The position numbers were made by a program, and so were the translations under genes. The notes under the pieces are model-generated. The model ran no database searches. It was not told the DNA's origin and worked only from the letters and a program-made list of their open reading frames with translations. A stretch of 64,000 nt of DNA from Flavobacterium sp. (lineage in GTDB: Bacteria > Bacteroidota > Bacteroidia > Flavobacteriales > Flavobacteriaceae): assembly GCF_013822155.1 (NCBI RefSeq), contig NZ_PNJW01000003.1:1-64000 (forward strand). Direction: 5' to 3'. The stretch's first letter is position 1, and the number at the start of each line of letters is the position of its first letter. Shown here one piece after another: positions 55,032 to 61,732 of the stretch.

Positions 55032-56162
55032 TTAGTTGAAAAATTCTAAAACAGAATCAGTTATAAATTTAATTTGTTCTTCGTCTAATTCTGTATGCAT
55101 TGGCAGTGAAATTACTTCTTTCACTAATTGATTGGTGATTGGAAAATCTTCTTCTTTATATCGCGAATCGATATAAGCTTTTTGCAAATGCAAGGGAATT
55201 GGATAGTAAATAGCACATGGTATTCCTTTGCTAAGTAAATAATCCATTAAACCATTACGGTCGCCGTCAATAATTCTCAACGTATATTGATGAAAAACAT
55301 GACAGTCACAAACATCACAAATAGTTGGAGCAATAATATTTTTATGCCCTTCAAATGCTTTTGAATATTTTCGGGCAGCATTTTGACGTGCGGCATTATA
55401 CTCGTCTAATAAAAATAATTTTGTGTTCAATACTGCCGCTTGAATACTATCTAATCTTGAATTTACACCTACAACATCATGATGATATCGAACATACATC
55501 CCATGATTAACAATTCCGCGTATGGTATGAGCTAACGCATCATCGTTAGTAAAAATAGCTCCTCCATCACCATAACAACCTAAATTTTTAGAGGGAAAAA
55601 ATGAGGTGGCTCCAACATGACCAATCGTTCCGGCTTTCTTTTTTGTTCCATCAGAAAAACGGCAATTGGCTCCAATCGCCTGAGCATTATCTTCAATAAC
55701 ATATAAATTATGTTCTTTTGCAATTTGCATAATAGCTTCCATATTGGCGGCTCTTCCAAACAAATGAACAGGAACAATTGCTTTTGTTTTTGGAGTAATT
55801 GATTTTCTAATACCCTCAAGCGATATATTCATATTCACTAAGTCAACATCAACCAAAACAGGTGTTAATTGTAATAACGCAATCACTTCCACGGTTGCTG
55901 CAAAAGTAAAATCGGCTGTAATTACCTCATCACCGGGTTGCAAACCCAATCCCATCATAGCAATTTGAAGTGCATCGGTTCCGTTTGCACAAGGAATTAC
56001 GTGCTTTACGTCTAAATATTCTTCTAAATTTTTTTGAAATTCGTGAACCTTTGGCCCGTTAATATAGGTTGTTGTATCCAAAACTTCTTGAATTGAAGCA
56101 TCAACGGTGGTTTTAATTTTATCGTATTGACTTTTTAAGTCAACCATTTGAAGTTTACGCAT
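55032..56162 (-). CDS. DegT/DnrJ/EryC1/StrS-family sugar aminotransferase
   Basis: A PLP enzyme that aminates a nucleotide-bound keto-sugar for LPS or other glycans. The 376-residue protein has the PLP lysine Lys192 (FFPSKNLGCYGDGGA), CANGTDALQIAM (58-69) and the VIEDNAQAIGA motif (155-165). Length is normal. The start is the ATG at 56160-56162; a GTG one codon earlier is possible. The gene is followed by galE and divergent from waaA. Its promoter lies about 80 bases upstream, giving a long leader with a short tandem repeat. Confidence 0.93.
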   Translation of the reverse strand: MRKLQMVDLKSQYDKIKTTVDASIQEVLDTTTYINGPKVHEFQKNLEEYLDVKHVIPCANGTDALQIAMMGLGLQPGDEVITADFTFAATVEVIALLQLTPVLVDVDLVNMNISLEGIRKSITPKTKAIVPVHLFGRAANMEAIMQIAKEHNLYVIEDNAQAIGANCRFSDGTKKKAGTIGHVGATSFFPSKNLGCYGDGGAIFTNDDALAHTIRGIVNHGMYVRYHHDVVGVNSRLDSIQAAVLNTKLFLLDEYNAARQNAARKYSKAFEGHKNIIAPTICDVCDCHVFHQYTLRIIDGDRNGLMDYLLSKGIPCAIYYPIPLHLQKAYIDSRYKEEDFPITNQLVKEVISLPMHTELDEEQIKFITDSVLEFFN

Positions 56163-56175
56163 CACTTTTTCTTTT

Positions 56176-56203
56176 GTTTAAAGTTTAAAAGTTTAAGGTT
56201 TAA
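56176..56203. repeat. Four tandem GTTTAA units in the leader of the aminotransferase gene
   Basis: GTTTAA occurs at 56176, 56183, 56191 and 56198, so units of 7 or 8 bases are repeated four times. It lies inside the predicted 5' leader (minus strand) of the DegT gene. It could be only a low-complexity drift. Confidence 0.5.
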
Positions 56204-56238
56204 ATGGCATAGCACATTTGACACCTTAAATAATAGAA

Positions 56239-56268
56239 CAAAAGTAATTATTTAAGAAGTTATAACAA
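56239..56268 (-). promoter_or_regulatory. Promoter of the sugar aminotransferase-galE operon
   Basis: On the minus strand TTG (56266-56268), a 19-base spacer and TACTTTTG (56239-56246) match the Bacteroidota consensus exactly. Confidence 0.6.
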
Positions 56269-56315
56269 TGAAAATTCTTCAAAGTGATGTATTTTAGCGA
56301 CACAATTCTTAGTCT

Positions 56316-57557
56316 ATGTTTTTTTTATATAATATATTGGTCTATTTCGCCGGATTCTTATTAAAAATCAGTGCTGTTTTTAATCCGAAAATGAAACTTT
56401 TTGTAGAGGGCAGAAAAAATATTTTTGAAACCCTGAAACAGAATATTTCCACGAATGACAAGACAATTTGGTTTCACGCTGCCTCATTAGGCGAGTTTGA
56501 GCAAGGTCTTCCGGTGATGGAAAAAATCAAAATCAAATTTCCTTCACATAAAATAATTGTCACCTTTTTTTCTCCTTCCGGATTTGAGGTCAGAAAAAAC
56601 AATTCTGTTGCTGACCTTACGATTTATTTGCCATTAGATACAAAAGAAAATGCAAAACTATTTTTAGAATTAACTCATCCTGAATTAGTGTTTTTTATTA
56701 AATATGAATATTGGCCAAACTATTTGAATCAACTGAATAAACAAAAGACTAAAACCTATTTAATTTCAGGAATTCTAAGAGAAAATCAAGTGTTTTTTAA
56801 ATGGTATGGTGGATTTTACAGAAATTGTCTCCAAACATTTGAGCAATTTTTTGTACAAAATGAATCTTCAAAAAAATTATTGCAATCGCTGGGTTATCAA
56901 AACGTGAAAATTTCCGGCGATACTCGTTTTGATCGCGTTGTTTCGATTTTAGAAAGAGACAATTCTTTGGGTTTTATTGAAGAATTCAAAAACAACACCA
57001 CTACAATCGTTATTGGAAGTTCGTGGCCAAAAGATGAAGAATTATTGGTGAATTTCATCAATCAATCATCTGAAAATTTAAAATTCATTATTGCTCCTCA
57101 TAATATAAAATCGGAACAAATTCAAGAATTAAAAAAATCAATCTCCAAAAGTGTAATTTTATTTTCTGAAAAAGACAGCAAAAAATTAAACGAATATGCT
57201 GTTTTAATTATAGATACCATTGGCATCTTAACCAAAATCTATAGTTATGCTGATATTGCTTATGTTGGCGGAGGATTTGGAAACCCGGGTGTTCACAACA
57301 TTTTGGAACCGGCCACTTTTGGTATCCCAATTGTAATCGGGCCAAATTATGCTCATTTTGCTGAAGCAACTGCTTTAGTGAGCTTAGAAGGCTGTGTTTC
57401 TATTTCAAGTCAAAATGAGTTGAATGATGCCTTCTCAAATTTAATTTTGAATCGTGACATTCGTCATGAAAAAGGACATGTCTGTAGCACTTTTGTACAA
57501 ATGAATAAAGGAGCAACTGCCGTTATTTTGAAGCATATCGAAAATGACTACTTATAA
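56316..57557 (+). CDS. waaA: Kdo transferase WaaA (KdtA)
   Basis: Adds 3-deoxy-D-manno-octulosonic acid to lipid IVA, the first step of LPS core assembly. The 413-residue protein has the N-terminal membrane segment (about 1-22), the glycosyltransferase family 30 marks FHAASLGEFEQG (about 52-63, with the catalytic-type Glu), SGDTRFDRV (about 203-211) and YVGGGFGNPGVHNILEPA (about 322-339). Length is typical. The next gene starts 14 bases before its end. Confidence 0.95.
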   Translation: MFFLYNILVYFAGFLLKISAVFNPKMKLFVEGRKNIFETLKQNISTNDKTIWFHAASLGEFEQGLPVMEKIKIKFPSHKIIVTFFSPSGFEVRKNNSVADLTIYLPLDTKENAKLFLELTHPELVFFIKYEYWPNYLNQLNKQKTKTYLISGILRENQVFFKWYGGFYRNCLQTFEQFFVQNESSKKLLQSLGYQNVKISGDTRFDRVVSILERDNSLGFIEEFKNNTTTIVIGSSWPKDEELLVNFINQSSENLKFIIAPHNIKSEQIQELKKSISKSVILFSEKDSKKLNEYAVLIIDTIGILTKIYSYADIAYVGGGFGNPGVHNILEPATFGIPIVIGPNYAHFAEATALVSLEGCVSISSQNELNDAFSNLILNRDIRHEKGHVCSTFVQMNKGATAVILKHIENDYL

Positions 57558-57990
57558 TCCAATCTCTATTTCAGATATTGAAAACATCATTCAATTGATG
57601 GAGGAATTTTATCGCATTGACAATTACCCATTTGATAGCAAAATTTCCGAAGAACTTTTCAATCAATTCCTTGCAGATGAAAATCTGGGAAAAGCTTGGT
57701 TGATTCTACATAAAAATGAAATTGTTGGTTATGTAATTCTAACCTATGTTTTCAGTTTTGAATACCAGGGTAAAATTGCCTTTTTAGATGAATTGTACAT
57801 CAGAGAAAACGCTCGTGGCAAAGGAATTGGAAAAGAAACAATTGCCTTTATTCAACAAGAAGCTCCTAAATTATCGTTAAAAATCATCTATTTGGAAGTT
57901 GAATCACATAATGATGCGGCTCAAAAATTGTATATTGCAAAAGATTTCGCCATTCATAAGCGAAAAATCATGAAATATATTGTAAACTAA
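57544..57990 (+). CDS. GNAT-family N-acetyltransferase
   Basis: A 148-residue acetyl-CoA-dependent transferase. The core motif is LDELYIRENARGKGIGKETI (about 80-99), with the full RGKGIG loop, and the C-terminal EVESHNDAAQKLYIAKDF segment follows. Acceptor unknown. It overlaps waaA by 14 bases and lies 22 bases before the S46 peptidase, so the three are probably one transcript, though a functional link is not evident. Confidence 0.88.
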   Translation: MTTYNPISISDIENIIQLMEEFYRIDNYPFDSKISEELFNQFLADENLGKAWLILHKNEIVGYVILTYVFSFEYQGKIAFLDELYIRENARGKGIGKETIAFIQQEAPKLSLKIIYLEVESHNDAAQKLYIAKDFAIHKRKIMKYIVN

Positions 57991-58012
57991 TCGAATACAT
58001 AAATTTAGTCCT

Positions 58013-60169
58013 ATGAAATTTTTACGCTTACTCCTATTATTTATTTCTTTTTCCACTTTTGCTCAACAAGGAGGCATGTGGATTCCCTCTTTATTAGAAG
58101 GAATGAACGAAAAAGAAATGAAATCGCTCGGCATGAAAATGTCGGCCAAAGACATTTATGATGTCAATAAATCGAGCATGAAAGATGCTGTGCCACAATT
58201 TAATGGTGGTTGTACTTCGGAGGTGATTTCCTCCAAAGGATTACTATTAACAAATCATCATTGTGGATATGGTCAAATTCAATCCCATTCAACCGTAGAA
58301 AATGACTATTTGGAAAAAGGATTTTGGGCCATGAATTTGGCGGAGGAATTACCGAATCCGGGAGTAGTAGTCACTTTTATTGTGAAAATTGAAGACATTA
58401 CTGCAAAAGTTTTAGAAAACACACAATCCTTGTCTAACGAAGCCGAAAAACAGAAAAAAATTCAGGATAATATTTCCGCACTAAACAATTCTTTACCAAA
58501 AGAAAATTGGCAAGAAAATAAAATCAGAACATTTTATGACGGTAATCAATACATTTGGTTTGTAACAGAAACCTTTAAAGACGTTCGATTAGTTGGTGCA
58601 CCACCTTCATCGATTGGAAAATTCGGTTCAGATACAGACAATTGGGTTTGGCCACGTCATACAGGAGATTTTTCTTTATTTAGAATTTATGCCGACAAAA
58701 ACAACCGCCCGGCTGAGTATTCAAAAGACAATGTTCCTTACACTCCTAAACATTATTTTCCTGTTTCCATAAGTGGTGTTCAAGAAAATGATTTTACCAT
58801 GGTTTTTGGTTATCCCGGAAGAACGCAGGAATATTTGCCTGCCGTTGCCGTGGAACAACTTGTAAACGAATTAAATCCTGCCAAAATTGAAGTCCGCGAT
58901 GCCGCCCTGAAAGTACAAGATGGTTTTATGCGAAAAGACAAAGCCATTAAAATTCAATATGCTGCAAAATATGCTTCAGTTGCCAATTATTGGAAAAAAT
59001 GGATTGGGGAAACGAAAGGTTTAAAGAAATCAAATGCCGTTCAAATTAAAAGAGATTTTGAAAAAGATTTCATGACCAAAGTAACTAATGCAGGCAAACA
59101 AGCGGAATACGGAAATGTACTTTCAGAATTTGAGGCTAACTATAAAGCGATTGCCCCTTATGCTTTAAGTCGTGATTATTTCATAGAGGTAGTAATGCGA
59201 AATACTGAATTATTGAGTTTTGGGTATCGATTATATCAATTAGAAACCATTTATACAACTCGCGGTGAAAAAGCATTTAATGACCGAAAAGCAAATCTGA
59301 TAGAAGGTTTTGATGAATTATATAAAGATTTCAATGCCAATGTAGATGAAAAAGTAATGGAGCAACTTCTAGAAATTTATGCGACCAAATCACCAAAAGA
59401 ATTTTTACCACAGGAATTCGTGAACCAAGATTTAAAAGCTAAAACTTCCGAAATTTTTAAAACATCAAAATTGACCAATTACAATGGACTGAAAGAATTA
59501 TTAAATGGTGATGCAAAAACGGTATTGGAGTCTATGAATAAAGACAGTGGATTTGTTTTTGTGAAAATGTTAGCTGAAGCTTACACTAAAAATGTTGTTC
59601 CAAAATATGAGGAATTAAATTTGAAAAATACTGCTTTGCAACGCACGTATATGAAAGGAATTTTGGAATTAAGCCCAAAAGAAGCCAGAATATTTCCGGA
59701 TGCCAATTCAACTTTACGAGTAACATATGGAAAAGTGAAAGGTTATGCTCCAAGTGATGCAGTCTATTATAGTCCTGTTACTTATTTAGACGGAGTGATG
59801 GAAAAATATATTCCCGGTGATTATGAATTTGATGTTTCCCAAAAATTAATTGATTTATACAATAAAAAAGATTTTGGCATATATGGTGAAAATGGAAAAT
59901 TACCTGTCAACTTTATTGGAACAAATCATACAACGGGTGGAAACTCAGGTAGCCCGGCTATCGATGCATATGGAAATTTAATTGGATTAAATTTTGACCG
60001 CGTTTGGGAAGGAACCATGAGCGATATTTATTATGACCCTGCCATTTGCAGAAACATTATGGTAGACGTTCGTTATATTCTTTTTGTAATAGATAAATAT
60101 GCCGGAGCCAAGTATTTAGTTGATGAAATGAAAGTTGTACATCCAAAAAAGAAGAAAAAAACAAAGTAA
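58013..60169 (+). CDS. S46-family dipeptidyl-peptidase, DPP11-like (acidic specificity)
   Basis: A periplasmic serine peptidase that removes dipeptides from the N terminus of peptides. The 718-residue protein has a signal peptide (about 1-18, FSTFAQ). The catalytic His is in TNHHCGYG (82-83), the Asp is in the SDTDNWVWPRHTGDF segment, and the nucleophile is Ser645 (GGNSGSP). Eighteen residues after the serine stands Arg663 (NFDRVWEG), the position of Arg673 in P. gingivalis DPP11, which dictates preference for Asp/Glu at P1; DPP7 has Gly there. The tail is lysine-rich. Confidence 0.93.
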   Translation: MKFLRLLLLFISFSTFAQQGGMWIPSLLEGMNEKEMKSLGMKMSAKDIYDVNKSSMKDAVPQFNGGCTSEVISSKGLLLTNHHCGYGQIQSHSTVENDYLEKGFWAMNLAEELPNPGVVVTFIVKIEDITAKVLENTQSLSNEAEKQKKIQDNISALNNSLPKENWQENKIRTFYDGNQYIWFVTETFKDVRLVGAPPSSIGKFGSDTDNWVWPRHTGDFSLFRIYADKNNRPAEYSKDNVPYTPKHYFPVSISGVQENDFTMVFGYPGRTQEYLPAVAVEQLVNELNPAKIEVRDAALKVQDGFMRKDKAIKIQYAAKYASVANYWKKWIGETKGLKKSNAVQIKRDFEKDFMTKVTNAGKQAEYGNVLSEFEANYKAIAPYALSRDYFIEVVMRNTELLSFGYRLYQLETIYTTRGEKAFNDRKANLIEGFDELYKDFNANVDEKVMEQLLEIYATKSPKEFLPQEFVNQDLKAKTSEIFKTSKLTNYNGLKELLNGDAKTVLESMNKDSGFVFVKMLAEAYTKNVVPKYEELNLKNTALQRTYMKGILELSPKEARIFPDANSTLRVTYGKVKGYAPSDAVYYSPVTYLDGVMEKYIPGDYEFDVSQKLIDLYNKKDFGIYGENGKLPVNFIGTNHTTGGNSGSPAIDAYGNLIGLNFDRVWEGTMSDIYYDPAICRNIMVDVRYILFVIDKYAGAKYLVDEMKVVHPKKKKKTK

Positions 60170-60182
60170 AAAGGAATATTGA

Positions 60183-60254
60183 TTTTTCAAACGCTAAAAC
60201 GTCAATTTTTAAATCAGAATTATCTTAGATTGACTTACTCAAACGTTTGAAAAA
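60183..60254. repeat. Nested inverted repeat downstream of the S46 peptidase
   Basis: Outer arms of 11 bases match perfectly (60183-60193 and 60244-60254), inner arms GTCAAT/ATTGAC (60201-60206 and 60229-60234) nest inside, and TCAAACGTTTGA (60239-60250) is itself a 12-base palindrome. The whole lies between the S46 stop and the lipoprotein promoter. It could be a long terminator or an operator region. Confidence 0.6.
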
Positions 60255-60295
60255 CAAATAGTTTATTTTTTTTAAAAATATTTTACTAAAATATT

Positions 60296-60323
60296 TTGTT
60301 GAACCAAAAAATTTATATCTTTG
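60296..60323 (+). promoter_or_regulatory. Strong promoter of the small lipoprotein gene
   Basis: TTG (60296-60298), a 17-base spacer and TATCTTTG (60316-60323) match the Bacteroidota consensus fully. Start codon 37 bases downstream. Confidence 0.65.
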
Positions 60324-60360
60324 CCCTGAATTAATAATTAACCTTTTATAATTTAGTAAG

Positions 60361-60567
60361 ATGAAAAAAGTAATTTTAAGTTTAGTATTTGTTGCTGCTT
60401 TAACAGTAGTATCTTGTAAAGAAAAAGAAGCTGAAGTAACTGAAGAAGTAGTAACTGAAGAAGTTGCTGCTCCTGTTGTAGAAGAAGCTGCTCCTGTAGT
60501 TGATTCTGCTGCTGCTGCTACTACTGAAGCTCCTGCTGAAGCTCCAGCTGCTACACCAGCTCAGTAA
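60361..60567 (+). CDS. Small Ala/Glu/Pro-rich lipoprotein
   Basis: A 68-residue lipoprotein of unknown function. The signal peptide ends with the lipobox VVSC, lipidated at Cys19, followed by Lys-Glu-Lys-Glu, which resembles the surface export signal described for Bacteroidota lipoproteins (Lys then acidic residues). The mature part is low-complexity: repeated TEEV/VEEAAP units, then Ala/Thr/Pro. There is no folded domain. It has its own strong promoter and its own strong terminator, which suggests high expression, perhaps as an abundant envelope component. Confidence 0.85.
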   Translation: MKKVILSLVFVAALTVVSCKEKEAEVTEEVVTEEVAAPVVEEAAPVVDSAAAATTEAPAEAPAATPAQ

Positions 60568-60593
60568 TTAGTAGTAAATACTAAGAAAAAATC

Positions 60594-60622
60594 AATCCTG
60601 AACAATGTTCAGGATTTTTTTT
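60594..60622 (+). terminator. Terminator of the small lipoprotein gene
   Basis: A perfect 10-bp stem (AATCCTGAAC/GTTCAGGATT) with a 3-base loop and a long T run. Confidence 0.9.
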
Positions 60623-60645
60623 GTTTATAGAAGTTTGCCAAATTT

Positions 60646-60681
60646 AAAAAGCTCCATTAAATAAACTAATGGAGCTTTTTT
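60646..60681. terminator. Bidirectional terminator between convergent genes
   Basis: Perfect 13-base arms (60647-60659 and 60667-60679) with T on both sides of the hairpin, so it can stop transcripts from either strand. Confidence 0.85.
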
Positions 60682-60708
60682 ATGTGTGAAAATGAATTAA
60701 CTTATTAT

Positions 60709-61272
60709 CTAAAATGTATAACCTACTTTTATACCAAATCTACCTGCCCATTCATCAACATTTTTATTGTCAATAAAACCTGATCCATCCATTTGTATAA
60801 CCCATTGTACACCAACACTTGGGTCTACTGAGAAATTTTCCCCAAATTTAAATTTGTAACCTACCGTTGGACTAAAAAAGCTAAAATAAGAATATGTCCC
60901 TTTATATGTAACTCCTCCTTCAACTTCCTCAAACTTAATATTACCGTAAGCCAACGTATTTTGAGAATAAACGCCGGAATCTTTTTTATTAAAATAACCT
61001 CTACTGCCTAATTCAATAACATATCCATCTCCGTTTGACTCATAACCGCCCACTTCATAGGTCATGGTTCCGTAGGCAACTTGCAAAATAGATGAGGATC
61101 CACCAGTGCCATACATGTTTCCATAATTCAACTCAAAACTTAAACCATAATGAGATGGCTCTGAAAATAGATAATAGGGAGAAACTGTAATATTAGATTG
61201 CTTATTTTCGTTTTCTTGAGCAACCGCTGTAATACATAAAAAAAGTAAAACTAAAGATGTAATTTTTTTCAT
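60709..61272 (-). CDS. Outer-membrane beta-barrel protein
   Basis: A 187-residue exported protein. The signal peptide (about 1-19, CITAVAQ) is clear. The rest alternates polar and aromatic residues as short strands (SFELNYGNMYG, TLAYGNIKFEEVEGGVTYKG, SFFSPTVGYKFKFG) and ends in Phe (GIKVGYTF), as outer-membrane barrels do. Function unknown. A TACATTTG -7 box lies at 61304-61311 on the minus strand. Confidence 0.8.
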   Translation of the reverse strand: MKKITSLVLLFLCITAVAQENENKQSNITVSPYYLFSEPSHYGLSFELNYGNMYGTGGSSSILQVAYGTMTYEVGGYESNGDGYVIELGSRGYFNKKDSGVYSQNTLAYGNIKFEEVEGGVTYKGTYSYFSFFSPTVGYKFKFGENFSVDPSVGVQWVIQMDGSGFIDNKNVDEWAGRFGIKVGYTF

Positions 61273-61366
61273 AATAGATAGATTTTAAAATAGTTAATAT
61301 TCTCAAATGTAGAAAAAAATATCACAATTTGTAAAATTAGATTTGAAAATTTCATTATGAAAAACA

Positions 61367-61396
61367 AAAAAGCTCCAAACATAGTTTGAAGCTTTT
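61367..61396 (-). terminator. Terminator of the tRNA-Gly/tRNA-Leu unit
   Basis: Stem of 13 bases with one mismatch (arms AAAAGCT-CAAAC type, loop ATA) just after tRNA-Leu, with a T-rich run on the minus strand. Confidence 0.7.
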
Positions 61397-61397
61397 G

Positions 61398-61483
61398 TAC
61401 TCAAGGCGGGACTTGAACCCGCACGAACATTACTGTTCACTGGATTTTAAGTCCAGCGTGTCTACCAATTCCACCACTCGAGC
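61398..61483 (-). tRNA. tRNA-Leu (anticodon UAA)
   Basis: An 86-base tRNA on the minus strand with the long variable arm of leucine tRNAs. Acceptor GCTCGAG pairs with CTTGAGT, anticodon stem CTGGA/TCCAG holds loop CTTAAAA (anticodon TAA), T-arm GCGGGTTCAAGTCCCGC. The discriminator is A. Confidence 0.97.
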
Positions 61484-61521
61484 CTGATACAAATAAAATT
61501 ATTTGTACTATTAGGTAGTTG

Positions 61522-61594
<73 letters not shown>

Positions 61595-61641
61595 ATTCAA
61601 ATTTTTATAAGAACAGCACCACTTGTTCAGTAATGCGGATG

Positions 61642-61671
61642 CAAATGTACTATAATTATTTACTTTTACAA
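61642..61671 (-). promoter_or_regulatory. Promoter of the tRNA-Gly/tRNA-Leu unit
   Basis: On the minus strand TTG (61669-61671), a 19-base spacer and TACATTTG (61642-61649), the ideal Bacteroidota promoter, 47 bases before the tRNA 5' end. Confidence 0.7.
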
Positions 61672-61732
61672 GTGTTTTTTTGAAAAAAATCAAACTGTAA
61701 AAGTAACTTTTTGAATGCTAATTCAATAGCGA

